Shown here one piece after another: positions 10,201 to 18,371 of a stretch of DNA of 42,321 nucleotides (position 1 is the stretch's first letter; each line of letters starts with the position of its first letter). The position numbers and the translations under genes were made by a program. Source of the stretch: a virus; IMG/VR virus record IMGVR_UViG_3300030103_001002, positions 426 through 42,746 of that record; one strand, 5' to 3'. The notes beneath the pieces are model-generated. The model ran no database searches. It saw only the letters and a list, made by a program, of their open reading frames with translations, and had not been told where the DNA came from.

Positions 10201-11712
10201 AAAATATTTAGAATAAAAGATGTAGAACTAGATAACGGCACTACTATGAAAGTTAAGGTTGTTACAGACAGACTTGCTCAATTAGGTGGTGACAAAGCTA
10301 CACTTACAAGTAACTTAGACGGTGTTGCTAAACAGTTTACTAACTTATTAGCTGCACTTCCAGGATCTTCACTGTTTTTTAAGTTTGTGACACCTGCAGT
10401 TAACGGTCTTAAGATTACATTTGACCACACACCCTTTGCACTTGCCTTAAATAAAAAGTATCATGCTATGTTACGTGGTGATATGGTAGAGCTTGAAAAG
10501 CTAGGTATAACTGAAAGGACACTGCCTGGGCAGATAGCAGAGATTGAAGGTAAAGTACAATTTGGTATGGGTCTAACAGCCTTATTTACCCTTCTAGCTA
10601 TGCAAGGTAAGATAACAGGTGATCTACCTAGAGAGCCTGGAGAAAGAGAAATGTGGCAACAAGCGGGTATAAAACCAACATCATTCTCATTTGGTGTACC
10701 ATTTACAGATCAACGTGCTTATATCGACTATAGAGGTGCTGAAATATGGTCAAACATTGCTAGAACTGTAGCTAATTTAGTTGGAGATGCAGATGTTTTA
10801 GGAGAATCTTTGGTTAGTGAAAATCTAACAAGAATATCTTTTGTTGCTGGTAGTTTGCTAGTGGACAATGGCCCTTTATCTGGATTAACTGATTTCGCCA
10901 ACGTATTTTCTGCAGAAAAACCAGAAAGCCTTATTACAGGAAGTCTTGCCAACGTAGGTGGTAGTTTTATGCCATATAGTGGTAGTTTTGGTGATTTTGC
11001 TGAACTTGTAGATGGTAGTATGAAAGAATTAGTATCAATTAACGAAAAAGCAGCATATAGAGCGTCTGTAATTAGACCATTTTTACCACAAAGATATGAC
11101 ATATATAATGAAGAACGTCAACCTAAAAAATTAAGAAACAGACCAGATAATGTTTTACTAAGATTATTTAGTATGGTTTCTCCTATAGGTATAGATTTTG
11201 AAAAGAAAGATCCTGTTACTGATGCTTTAGTAGATATTAGATACAACGTTAACGCAAACCTTACACAGATAGATGGTGTAGAACTCACTGGCCCAGAGCA
11301 ATCTGAGGTACAAAGAATACTTGCTACTGATAAACGGTTTAGATCAGAGCTAGAACGTGTTATAAATAGTAAACAGTTCAAAAGTAGTCTAGAAGCATAC
11401 AGATCACAAAACAGAAAAGTCGATAAAGGTATGTTTTCTAAAGATGGAGTACTTGGTCTTGTGGGTGACGAAGCGGGTGGCTATAACTATAAGAATGAAG
11501 TGTTCTATGAGTTAGTTGATGCCGTACATACAGACGCTAAGAAGAGAGCAATAGAAATAATGAAAGGCAACTATGCCGATAGTGGTGATCCTAAGACATT
11601 AACCAATAGGATTAATGAAAGAAAGACAAAGACACAACTACAACAAAACCAAGATTTCACCGTCAAGGATATTAACAAGGTCATAGACGATCTTAGAAAA
11701 CCTGGATATTAA
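7216..11712 (+). CDS. Internal core protein (T7 gp16-like), very large
   Basis: 1498 residues, the longest gene here and in the place of T7 gene 16 between gp15 and the tail fibre. T7 gp16 is ejected and spans the inner membrane to help pull DNA in. The N-terminus is acidic (a run of Glu near residue 20) and lacks the SLT transglycosylase motif of T7 gp16. Hydrophobic stretches occur near residues 190-240 (GLLTRWTGGVGGLGVAK and onward), 1060-1080 (LLAALPGSSLFFKFVTPAV) and near 1115 (GMGLTALFTLLAMQG), which could contact membrane. The start ATG overlaps the previous stop by one base. Confidence 0.8.
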   Translation: MDEKLENSMPMGGEGEIVEEEELELPNLSDVGSPQLEALKQSQEGGGILNQLSEGIQNVQAQARDFIDNTFQGDQRSLEEIKEDRQIIADEGRQRLDESQQVLNASTNPVAEGIRSTVGGTIDAAESVGSFLKLSKDTMDTGLNTVLGKAVDPETNPFSEEYQGGSYFEVPDIYEPENTTNIGKLARGLVEFGLLTRWTGGVGGLGVAKTGLTKAPLVRSAGAFIAGNKPLQFLAAGTKISAEGAFAELISESSEYANIANLAQEYTPWLLPGIMQRLAIDEDDTAWEARLKTVTAGAGLNHIGYFFSAFIRGGYKVARTTAREAIKKGKSVKEAIKLGNDAGTKEFKRAMLQEVLNAERGANKLAEVKLNQGVGIDPADPFDKYIRRHLDEEDLKAYDNALNDVETSNLDQRIEAQGTIQELQQRAQSNGSAKGDVWNDDRYSSTNLDSENAGRQPDPTVNPDQFDDYEKVSYVKEVNAVENVVDQAKKSPDIQSTLFDEADILKEVSGPIHNAEKITKDVIERVSGGDKNLEEIFTEVIDDITTQMSKKYSPADYEDLAIQAVKRAEPILQRIGDFTKGDRTSLLNTYKKSISKGTKLGTKEYRRYSYGLDKNGKARYIDTIGPIQKDANMIILKSLAQTMSNLATGSLEIKNSLTVMKNFEKLADLMKLVTVKTKEYTYAWGIDGQLQQGNVKLLDKLQARKRGSAIAEAAADADKLHENLIGLVRQGYKTGDMQPVEDLITIFHLSDGDVLAIEDIATYLKSRVFGGSFMGYTGKKGQRFKTVPSKLIQELYGISFNGLLGRIKTPVKAVANTGFLAVYPQVMKAVAFISPVSPSKFMKKPGFQNPEQLKRQTASALFQLDAATKNLSDTLSVFIRNYKLGLKGKDMDYVGKYAIQRRSANWKGLKYFKDKYANDKMTQIGYSVANLFHDFNTHPISRHSTIAMGAGDAAARYNIGMQRLAEEAFNEAMDMGVDIADFKKFQPKFEELFEKKIFRIKDVELDNGTTMKVKVVTDRLAQLGGDKATLTSNLDGVAKQFTNLLAALPGSSLFFKFVTPAVNGLKITFDHTPFALALNKKYHAMLRGDMVELEKLGITERTLPGQIAEIEGKVQFGMGLTALFTLLAMQGKITGDLPREPGEREMWQQAGIKPTSFSFGVPFTDQRAYIDYRGAEIWSNIARTVANLVGDADVLGESLVSENLTRISFVAGSLLVDNGPLSGLTDFANVFSAEKPESLITGSLANVGGSFMPYSGSFGDFAELVDGSMKELVSINEKAAYRASVIRPFLPQRYDIYNEERQPKKLRNRPDNVLLRLFSMVSPIGIDFEKKDPVTDALVDIRYNVNANLTQIDGVELTGPEQSEVQRILATDKRFRSELERVINSKQFKSSLEAYRSQNRKVDKGMFSKDGVLGLVGDEAGGYNYKNEVFYELVDAVHTDAKKRAIEIMKGNYADSGDPKTLTNRINERKTKTQLQQNQDFTVKDINKVIDDLRKPGY

Positions 11713-11736
11713 CCGATTCTTTAACATTGATTATCA

Positions 11737-13917
11737 ATGGCAGTTACAACTAAAAAACTTTTCCCTGCCACGTCTAATGCAACTACAACTGTATTTAGTC
11801 CTGTCGGGATACAACTGAATAACCAAGATGATCTAGATGTATATGTCACATTGTCGGGTGGTACTAGAGTGCTACAGCTACGCCAGTCTACTGGTAGTAC
11901 TGCACAGTCTAGTCACCCACAGGTGAATAATACAGATGGATTATACTTTCCTGCAGTTTCAGCAGGTACAACTTTATACAACTACACACTATCCAGCGAT
12001 AACAATACAATTACATTTAACTCTGCACTACCTAGTGGGGCAGTAGTTTTCTGTGAGCGTAGGACAAGAGATGCAGATAGTTCATATACTAGCTTTGCTA
12101 GTGGCAGTACCATTAGAGCTACTGACCTTAACAACTCATCTACTGAATCTAACTTTACAGCACAGGATGCTAGAAACAAAGCTTTTGATTTAGAAGGTAA
12201 ACTATTTAATGGTTCTGCTGATGGTAGTATAAAAACAAAACTAGATGGTATTGAAGCTAATGCTACTCAAGATCAAACTGCTAGTGAAATACGAGCTTTA
12301 GTTGAGTCTGCTAGTGACAGTAATGTATTCACTGACGCAGACCATAGTAAACTTAATGGTATAGAAGCGTCAGCCACGGCAGATCAGACTAACTCAGAAA
12401 TCAAAACTGCATACGAAGCAAATAGTAATACTAATGCTTATACAGATGCAGAGAAGACAAAACTTTCTGGAATTGAAACGTCAGCTACAGCCGACCAAAC
12501 TGGAGCTGAAATAAAAACAGCGTATGAAGGAGAAGCAAATACTAATGCCTTCACTGATGCAGAAAAGACAAAACTATCTGGTATCGCTACTGGAGCTGAT
12601 GTAACCTCATCTAATTCAGTAGGAGCATTAAATGATGTAGATCTAACAGGTGTAGCTGATAACAAAATTCTTAAATATCAGGCATCAAGTTCTAAATTTG
12701 TTATTGCTGATGATACAGGTGGAGGTGGAGGATCTAGTACATTTACTGGACTTTCTGATTCACCAACAAACTACACAGGAGCAGCCGGTAAAACTTTAAA
12801 AGTTAACTCTGCTGGAAATGCTATTGAGTTTGTTACTGTAGCTACTGATGTTGTTGATGACACTACACCACAACTTGGTGGTAACTTAGATGTTCAAGCA
12901 AGTGAAATTACTACAAGCACAACCAACGGTAACATTAAGTTAACTCCTGATGGCACAGGAAAGGTAGAAATAAAAGGTAACGGTAGTAATGATGCTCAAA
13001 TAGTCCTTAACTGTGGCAACAATAGTCATGGTCAAACTATCAAAGCACCTCCTCATAGTGCTGGTGTAACTAACACATTCACGTTGCCAGCTACTAATAT
13101 AAGCACTCTTGGAAGTGCTGGTGCGGCTATAAGAGTAAATCAAAGTGGTGAGTTACTTTTTGATACTAATAGTAGGTACGTTGTTGGACAGGATATTAGT
13201 GTAACGGCTGCTGGAAAAGGAATTAGACTTGGACAAGGTAATGTAATTGAATTTGATTCAGATAATACTAATACCGAGCACATCAGTTTTAAAGGTCCAA
13301 ACTCTTTAACAAAAACAAGTGACTTTACTCTTCCAGAAGATGGTAGTGCTGGTCAGTTTTTAAAAACAGATGGTAGTGGTGTATTAAGTTTTGGTACTGT
13401 TTTTACAGATCTAGTCGGTGACACATCACCACAACTAGGTGGTAACTTAGATACTAATGGTAATAATATTTCTTGGGGTGATGCTGAGACAGCTAACTTT
13501 GGAGATAATACTGATTTACAAATTTATCATAGTACTGACAACATTATTAAAAATGCTCAGACAGGAAAAAGTTTAAAAATAATTTCAGCTAATAATAATG
13601 TCGCAGCAGTTTTTGAAGATAATGCTTCAGTTGAACTTTACGAAGCTGGATCTAAAAAACTTGAGACTTCAAGCACTGGTATTACCGTAACAGGTACAGT
13701 CGTTGCAACATCTTACACAGGTGACGGCTCTAACCTTACAGGTATATCAACAAGTCCAACTGCGGATACAGGTGGAGCAATATTCCAAAACAGTCAAACA
13801 ATAAGTGCATCTCACACAATTCCAACAGGGTCGAATGGAATGAGTGCTGGTCCTGTGACTATAAACAACGGAGTTACTTTAACTATCAGTACTGGTAGTG
13901 CTTACACAATAGTTTAA
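11737..13917 (+). CDS. Tail fibre protein (T7 gp17-like N-terminus)
   Basis: 726 residues. The first 150 or so form a T7-type tail-fibre attachment domain: MAVTTKKLFPATSN start, a LYNYTLSSDNNTITF-type strand and an ERRTRDAD segment that joins the fibre to the tail. Three 37-residue repeats follow (about residues 168-278). The rest carries modular beta-structure repeats common in marine phage fibres, such as two DTTPQLGGNLD/DTSPQLGGNLD motifs and a SYTGDGSNLTGI motif near the end. The C-terminal part should contact the host receptor. It begins 24 bases after gp16 and is followed by several shorter fibre-like genes. Confidence 0.88.
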   Translation: MAVTTKKLFPATSNATTTVFSPVGIQLNNQDDLDVYVTLSGGTRVLQLRQSTGSTAQSSHPQVNNTDGLYFPAVSAGTTLYNYTLSSDNNTITFNSALPSGAVVFCERRTRDADSSYTSFASGSTIRATDLNNSSTESNFTAQDARNKAFDLEGKLFNGSADGSIKTKLDGIEANATQDQTASEIRALVESASDSNVFTDADHSKLNGIEASATADQTNSEIKTAYEANSNTNAYTDAEKTKLSGIETSATADQTGAEIKTAYEGEANTNAFTDAEKTKLSGIATGADVTSSNSVGALNDVDLTGVADNKILKYQASSSKFVIADDTGGGGGSSTFTGLSDSPTNYTGAAGKTLKVNSAGNAIEFVTVATDVVDDTTPQLGGNLDVQASEITTSTTNGNIKLTPDGTGKVEIKGNGSNDAQIVLNCGNNSHGQTIKAPPHSAGVTNTFTLPATNISTLGSAGAAIRVNQSGELLFDTNSRYVVGQDISVTAAGKGIRLGQGNVIEFDSDNTNTEHISFKGPNSLTKTSDFTLPEDGSAGQFLKTDGSGVLSFGTVFTDLVGDTSPQLGGNLDTNGNNISWGDAETANFGDNTDLQIYHSTDNIIKNAQTGKSLKIISANNNVAAVFEDNASVELYEAGSKKLETSSTGITVTGTVVATSYTGDGSNLTGISTSPTADTGGAIFQNSQTISASHTIPTGSNGMSAGPVTINNGVTLTISTGSAYTIV
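12238..12570 (+). repeat. Three 111-bp coding repeats in the tail fibre
   Basis: Three consecutive 37-residue units beginning KLDGIEANATQDQT, KLNGIEASATADQT and KLSGIETSATADQT, each ending in F/Y-TDA-(D/E)-(H/K)-(S/T). A fourth truncated start (KLSGIATGAD) follows. The units start at 12238, 12349 and 12460. Such repeats form a trimeric fibre shaft and can vary in number by recombination. Confidence 0.85.
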
Positions 13918-13919
13918 TT

Positions 13920-14441
13920 ATGGCAATAACAATAAACGGAAACGGTACAATAACCGGCTACACACCCACAACAATTAGTGGAACTTTGTCTAAATCTAAC
14001 CTGCCTGCTGGAACTATATTGCAAACAGTTAGAGTTAATACAAGTTCTTCTCAACAAATTTCCAACAACTCTACTTGGACAGATACTGCTTTAACATTAA
14101 ATATTACACCAGAATTTAGTAACAGTTTAATTTTTCTTACCCTTTATTGCAGATGGGGTAATGATACATCTGCAAGTAATGGTCTTAGATTAATTAAAGA
14201 TAGTACTACTGTAGTTGATGGTAATAGCAATTTTTTACATAATGTTGCTTACAACGTTAATACAAATAGACCTGTCGAAGATGGTGCTTACGCTTTTTTT
14301 GATACTGCTGGAGGAACGTCTGCAATTAATTATAAAATTCAATGCCGTGTAACTAACGGACACTTTACATTTAATGGTCGAGGTGGTGAAACAAATGATC
14401 CTAAAACTTGTTATTTGATAGCACAGGAAATAAAAGCATGA
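13920..14441 (+). CDS. Accessory tail fibre or receptor-binding protein
   Basis: 173 residues, starting two bases after the fibre gene stop. The N-terminus (MAITINGNGTITGYTP) is a short beta segment common to phage fibre tips. The remaining sequence is rich in aromatic, Ser, Thr and Asn residues in alternating strands (LIFLTLYCRWGND, INYKIQCRV), resembling a small jelly-roll domain. I cannot name a specific family. Position between the main fibre and other fibre-type genes suggests a host-contact protein. Confidence 0.6.
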   Translation: MAITINGNGTITGYTPTTISGTLSKSNLPAGTILQTVRVNTSSSQQISNNSTWTDTALTLNITPEFSNSLIFLTLYCRWGNDTSASNGLRLIKDSTTVVDGNSNFLHNVAYNVNTNRPVEDGAYAFFDTAGGTSAINYKIQCRVTNGHFTFNGRGGETNDPKTCYLIAQEIKA

Positions 14442-15052
14442 GTTCAATAAAATTAAAACATTCGGGTGGTAACAGCGTATCGCTAAACCCACCTTCATCT
14501 GCACCTACATCTAGTGACGTAGCTTTTAAGTTACCTAATGCTGATGGTAGTAGTGGACAATATATGAAAACTGATGGATCTGGTAATTTATCTTTTGCAA
14601 CTGCAGTTGCTGGAATTTCAATGATGGATCAATGGAGAATTACGAATGATAATAGTAAAAATGGTGGTGACATAATAGATAGTGGTTGGGAAAGAAATGA
14701 TACTTATTTTGCACAAATAGGAAGCGGAATGACAGAATCTAGTGGTGTCTTTACCTTTCCCTCTACTGGAATATATTTGATAATGTCTCAATTACAAATG
14801 CACAGTAGTGCAGATTACGCTGGAATAAAACTAGAAATGAGTGCAAATAGTGGCAGTAGTTATAATACTATTAGTTACGGTTTGAATAAAACAAGTGGAT
14901 ATAGTGGGTTAAGTATGCACGCAATATTAGATGTAACTGATGCAAGTACACATAGATTACGAATGCAAGCTGTAAATAACTCCTCAACACAATATTCTGG
15001 AGGGGATTATCATAGAACAGGTCTCACATTCATACGTTTGGGAGATACATAA
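14438..15052 (+). CDS. Fibre-type protein with C1q/TNF-like C-terminal domain
   Basis: 204 residues from the ATG at 14438, which overlaps the previous stop (ATGA). The N-terminal 55 residues (MSSIKLKHSGGNSVSLNPPS, then FKLPNADGSSGQYMKTDGSG) form an attachment module seen in many cyanophage fibre proteins; a similar QFLKTDGSGVLSFG stretch is in the main fibre. The C-terminal 130 residues, including GVFTFPSTGIYLIM and the ending GLTFIRLGD, look like a C1q/TNF-type jelly roll. Probable host-recognition role, by inference. Confidence 0.65.
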   Translation: MSSIKLKHSGGNSVSLNPPSSAPTSSDVAFKLPNADGSSGQYMKTDGSGNLSFATAVAGISMMDQWRITNDNSKNGGDIIDSGWERNDTYFAQIGSGMTESSGVFTFPSTGIYLIMSQLQMHSSADYAGIKLEMSANSGSSYNTISYGLNKTSGYSGLSMHAILDVTDASTHRLRMQAVNNSSTQYSGGDYHRTGLTFIRLGDT

Positions 15053-15420
15053 TGTTTTATTACAAAGTAGATGCACTTGCAAGTTTAAAACCTAATAAAC
15101 AATGGAGTAGACGAGCAGAAGATGATGATTATTCTGGTTTTGTATGGGATGAAGGCGAAACCATTCCAACTGATGCTGAAATAGAAGCAGAATTATTAAG
15201 ATTAACAAATGCAGAACCTATGAGACTTTTAAGACTAGAAAGAGATGCAAGATTAGCAAAAACAGATTGGATGAGTTTTTCAGATTCTCCTGCAATGTCA
15301 GATGATTGGAAAACTTATAGACAGGCACTTAGAGATTTACCAGCTAGTGCATCACCTAAAGTAGGTGCAGATGGTCATTTAGATATGTCATCCGTTACTT
15401 TTCCAACGGAGCCTAGTTAA
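15052..15420 (+). CDS. Tail fibre assembly chaperone-like protein
   Basis: 122 residues. The C-terminal part has the pattern of the phage tail assembly chaperone family found beside fibre genes: RLERDARLAKTDWMS, then DDWKTYRQALRDLPA. The key features are the R..RD..L..TDW and W..YRQALRDLP blocks. Such proteins usually help fold or attach fibres. The start overlaps the previous stop by one base (TAATG) and the stop abuts the next ATG. Confidence 0.65.
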   Translation: MFYYKVDALASLKPNKQWSRRAEDDDYSGFVWDEGETIPTDAEIEAELLRLTNAEPMRLLRLERDARLAKTDWMSFSDSPAMSDDWKTYRQALRDLPASASPKVGADGHLDMSSVTFPTEPS

Positions 15421-16539
15421 ATGAGTACATTAAAAGTAGACGGAATCCGTTCCAATTCCGCATCAAGTGATGCCATAACTTTAGATGGTAATGGCAAATG
15501 TGCCGTAACAGGTACAACAATAACAGCAGACACAGGTAAGTTTACTAATATACCTAATCGTAATTTGATAATTAACGGAGCTATGCAAGTAGCCGTCCGT
15601 GCTACGTCATCCACAGGAAATGGTTATGGAGACTTAGATCGTTGGAAACATGAATATGCTGGAACTGATGAAGCACCAACATTTGCTCAGTCAGCTGTAG
15701 TGTCAAGCGATTCTGGTGATAACCCTTTTGCAAAAGGAATTACAAATTGTACAAAAATAACAAATGGAAACCAAACAGGTGGATTTCAAAATAACAGGCT
15801 TTTAAACTTCAATCAAAATATAGAAGCACAAAATGTAAGAAATAGTGGTTGGAATTATAACTCAAGCTCAAGTTTTCTAACCTTATCTTATTATGTAAAA
15901 GCGAGTGTAAGCCAAGAATATTTTGGATTTATAAAAACAGTAGACGGTACAAATTACATTTATCCGTTTAGTTTAGGAACATTAACTGCTAATACTTGGA
16001 CAAAAATAACAAAGACAATTCCTGGAAATTCTAATTTGCAGATTGATAATAACAACGGAAGTGGTTTTCAAGTTTTTCCGATATTTTTTGGTGGTACAAA
16101 CTACACAGCATCATCAGTTACTAATGACGCATGGGCAACTTGGGCATCAGCTTCAAGAAGCAAAGACCAACCTTCATCATGGTGGGAAACAGATAATGCG
16201 ACATTTGAAATTACAGGAGTTCAATTAGAAGTTTCAGATTATGCCACCTCATACGAATTTAAATCCTACGCACAGGAGCTTGAATCTTGTAAAAGATATT
16301 ACCAAAAAGATGTAAGTACCAGAGCATATTGGGGTAGTGGTAACACGGCTGGCAGACAGTTCCCTGTAAGATTTGAGAAAGAAATGAGAGCTACTCCAAC
16401 CATAAGTTTTACGAATACTACAGCAGATGGTGGTGGATCATTTTCTGCAAGTCATGCAAGTACACAAGGATATAATCATTACATGAGCTCAAGTGGAAGA
16501 TTTTACGAATGGAGAGTTATTGCCGAGAGTGAATTATGA
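15421..16539 (+). CDS. Fibre-like protein with probable carbohydrate-binding domain
   Basis: 372 residues. The N-terminus MSTLKVDGIRSNSASSDAI is the usual attachment module of cyanophage structural proteins. From about residue 42 (NRNLIINGAMQVAVRAT) the sequence follows a domain common to phage fibre and neck proteins: NLIINGAM, YGDLDRWKH, ITNCTKITN, and later WWETDNATFEITGVQLEV with YEFKSYAQELESCKRYYQK. That pattern belongs to a beta-sandwich, carbohydrate-binding-like module. Likely role in surface recognition. Confidence 0.68.
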   Translation: MSTLKVDGIRSNSASSDAITLDGNGKCAVTGTTITADTGKFTNIPNRNLIINGAMQVAVRATSSTGNGYGDLDRWKHEYAGTDEAPTFAQSAVVSSDSGDNPFAKGITNCTKITNGNQTGGFQNNRLLNFNQNIEAQNVRNSGWNYNSSSSFLTLSYYVKASVSQEYFGFIKTVDGTNYIYPFSLGTLTANTWTKITKTIPGNSNLQIDNNNGSGFQVFPIFFGGTNYTASSVTNDAWATWASASRSKDQPSSWWETDNATFEITGVQLEVSDYATSYEFKSYAQELESCKRYYQKDVSTRAYWGSGNTAGRQFPVRFEKEMRATPTISFTNTTADGGGSFSASHASTQGYNHYMSSSGRFYEWRVIAESEL

Positions 16540-16742
16540 AAATTAAAACTGCAAAGTATAAAGGAACTCTTAAATGGGATTCCGAAAAAGGAGAATTGGT
16601 TTACGACAATTCAGTAAACGATAATATTATTGCGATTATTGATGATCAAGAAATGTTTGTACCTATTGATGATGAGAATATACACTATAAAGCTATTTTA
16701 AAATGGGTAGCAGAAGGTAATACTATAGACCCTGCTGGGTAG
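16536..16742 (+). CDS. Small hypothetical protein
   Basis: 68 residues, ATG overlapping the previous stop by four bases. Acidic, with alternating charged and hydrophobic residues (GELVYDNSVNDNIIAII, WVAEGNTIDPAG). The last residues resemble short proteins encoded next to fibre genes in cyanophages. No function can be read from the sequence. Confidence 0.6.
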   Translation: MKIKTAKYKGTLKWDSEKGELVYDNSVNDNIIAIIDDQEMFVPIDDENIHYKAILKWVAEGNTIDPAG

Positions 16743-17110
16743 TGGACTTACCCACAATAATAATTCCACCAGTAGACAATATAGAAACAATATCAATACC
16801 TTTACCAACAGCTGATGTTCCTAGTTATGTACCTATGGTAATACCTCCTAGTGATCTTAAAGAACCAGAAGGTACAAAAGCAGAAACTACAGAAACTACG
16901 GAACAACCAGCACCAAGTATAAATATACCAATGATAAACATAGATGTACCACTACCTACCTCAGAAGTAGTAGTGGCTGCAAGCTATGCAGCGGTATCTG
17001 CCGTAGCGGTCACTACGTTTGCTCAACCATTTTTTGACACCATAAAGAAAAAAATACAAAAGTTTATACAAGGTAAAATAAACAAATGGAAGAAAAGAAA
17101 AAAAACTTAG
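16742..17110 (+). CDS. Hypothetical Pro/Thr-rich protein with one hydrophobic segment
   Basis: 122 residues starting with GTG at 16742, which overlaps the previous TAG by one base. The first 75 residues are rich in Pro, Ile and Thr (PTIIIPPVDN, SINIPMINIDVPLPT). A hydrophobic stretch follows (VVVAASYAAVSAVAVTTFAQP), then a strongly basic tail (KKKIQKFIQGKINKWKKRKK). One membrane span with a basic end is plausible. Just ahead of the holin candidate, it may belong to a lysis group. No family recognised. Confidence 0.55.
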   Translation: MDLPTIIIPPVDNIETISIPLPTADVPSYVPMVIPPSDLKEPEGTKAETTETTEQPAPSINIPMINIDVPLPTSEVVVAASYAAVSAVAVTTFAQPFFDTIKKKIQKFIQGKINKWKKRKKT

Positions 17111-17388
17111 TTACTAAACTAAAAGACATTGCTGAGGACAAAGAACATCAAATAGAAATATTAGGTACTTTTGTCCGATTAGGTGTTGTTGTCTGGTCTG
17201 GTTTTATTATTACCATGAACTATGTAGAAATTCCTATGGTTAAAAAAGCTGGGAACAGTGACATTACTTTTGTGGCCAGCGTTTTTACGGGAGCTTTGGC
17301 CACATTTGGTTTGACGACTGGTAAAAACGGAAACAGTAAACCGCCTGTTTGCCCAATGGCAAAGAAACAAGACACTCCAAAAACATGA
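17086..17388 (+). CDS. Holin candidate, small two-span membrane protein
   Basis: 100 residues. A charged N-terminus is followed by two hydrophobic segments, about residues 27-45 (LGTFVRLGVVVWSGFIITM) and 60-77 (ITFVASVFTGALATFGLT), and then a Lys-rich tail. Size and two-span topology fit phage holins, which permeabilise the inner membrane at the end of infection. It lies between fibre genes and terminase, a usual late position. The role is inferred from topology and place only. Overlaps both neighbours (25 and 4 bases). Confidence 0.55.
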   Translation: MEEKKKNLVTKLKDIAEDKEHQIEILGTFVRLGVVVWSGFIITMNYVEIPMVKKAGNSDITFVASVFTGALATFGLTTGKNGNSKPPVCPMAKKQDTPKT

Positions 17389-17747
17389 CTAAATGGATAA
17401 TACTCTTGACTTTGTTGTCCCCCGCAATATCAAAAGCAAATACTGTCACGCCTCAGTTTACAACAGGGTCGATGCAGTCGACAACGACAACAAACCAAGT
17501 AATAACAGAGACTATCGAGCACGACATCAAGGGTGCAGCCGTGACAACTTACAGTGGTACAAACATAACAGTTGGCGGTACTGGTGGTATAGGTTCAGAC
17601 AATGCAACCTACACACCAACAACCAACGCAGCAGACTGGGATCTACAGATTACAGAAAGAACAGCTGGAACGATAGAAACAATCTCAATAGAAAGAGAAA
17701 TCGAAACAGACAGTACCACTACATCCTACTCTATCTTCTCTCAATAA
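17385..17747 (+). CDS. Secreted or periplasmic hypothetical protein
   Basis: 120 residues from the ATG at 17385 (overlapping the holin-candidate stop). It begins with a clear signal peptide, MTKWIILLTLLSPAISKA, with a likely cut after SKA. The mature part is rich in Thr, Ile and Gly (TTYSGTNITVGGTGGIGSDN) with no recognisable domain. An export signal on a late phage protein beside a holin candidate suggests action on the envelope, for instance in lysis. No spanin or endolysin motif can be seen. Confidence 0.6.
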   Translation: MTKWIILLTLLSPAISKANTVTPQFTTGSMQSTTTTNQVITETIEHDIKGAAVTTYSGTNITVGGTGGIGSDNATYTPTTNAADWDLQITERTAGTIETISIEREIETDSTTTSYSIFSQ

Positions 17748-18259
17748 CTTCACCCGCTTTTGCGGAGGGAGAAACACATAATAATAGTAACCCTGTGGCA
17801 GCTGCTACGGGAAATGTCACCAATCAGGCAGTACAATTCCAGAATAATGGTGCACAAAGTAGGCAATTTTTTGGCCCAAATATAAGTTGTAATGGCAGTA
17901 CAATGACATTTCAACCTTTTTATATGGGTAATCATGCCAAACCACTTGATGAGTTTATGCAGCCTACTAGCTATACCTTAGCAGAAAACTGGGGTTTCCA
18001 AATTAACTTTATGGTTCCCTTAGACAAATCAGGTTACAAACAGTGTAAAGAGATTGCTAAACGGCAAGAAGAAAAGATGAGGCTCGACTACGAGCTTGTA
18101 CGTGCACTTAAATGTGCAGAGTTACAACAAAAAGGGTTTACGATACGCCCTGGAACCCGTGTCTATGGCATGTGTTCTGACATCGTACCTATACAATCGT
18201 TAATTAAACAAAATGTTAGCACTACTAAAACCAATCGTTTTAACTTTTTTAAAAAGTGA
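17723..18259 (+). CDS. Secreted hypothetical protein with unusual or missing start codon
   Basis: About 178 residues when read from ATC at 17723. The first residues ILLYLLSITSPAFA^EGE form a convincing signal peptide, and the body (four Cys; FQPFYMGNHAKPLDEF, ENWGFQINFMVPLD, KMRLDYELVRALKCAELQ) looks like a genuine conserved protein. No ATG, GTG or TTG lies at the right place; the same frame runs upstream to 17393 but there it shadows other genes. Either a rare ATC start is used, or ribosomes arrive by a -1 shift from the preceding gene, which overlaps by 25 bases. The last 47 bases overlap the next small gene. Confidence 0.5.
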   Translation: MLLYLLSITSPAFAEGETHNNSNPVAAATGNVTNQAVQFQNNGAQSRQFFGPNISCNGSTMTFQPFYMGNHAKPLDEFMQPTSYTLAENWGFQINFMVPLDKSGYKQCKEIAKRQEEKMRLDYELVRALKCAELQQKGFTIRPGTRVYGMCSDIVPIQSLIKQNVSTTKTNRFNFFKK

Positions 18260-18371
18260 GAAATTTAAATTATTTGTACTTGACTTGCTAGAAAAGTTAT
18301 CTAAAGAAAGCGATAATGACCTTGATGACAAAGCAGTAGAATTTATTAAGAGAGGATTAAAAGTTGAGTAA
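18213..18371 (+). CDS. Small hypothetical protein (52 aa)
   Basis: Starts with ATG at 18213 inside the end of the secreted protein gene and ends TAA at 18371, overlapping the small terminase TTG start by eight bases. N-terminal half hydrophobic (MLALLKPIVLTFL, FKLFVLDLLEKL), C-terminal half charged (KESDNDLDDKAVEF). Short, but it fills the only gap before the terminase and uses neighbour-like codons. No function assigned. Confidence 0.6.
   Translation: MLALLKPIVLTFLKSEKFKLFVLDLLEKLSKESDNDLDDKAVEFIKRGLKVE

Noticed and set aside
17393-17722. Upstream part of the 288-codon reading frame ending at 18259
   Set aside because: It is Asn/Arg/Tyr-rich shadow translation of the exported-protein gene at 17385. 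Only the part from the signal peptide at 17723 looks like protein.
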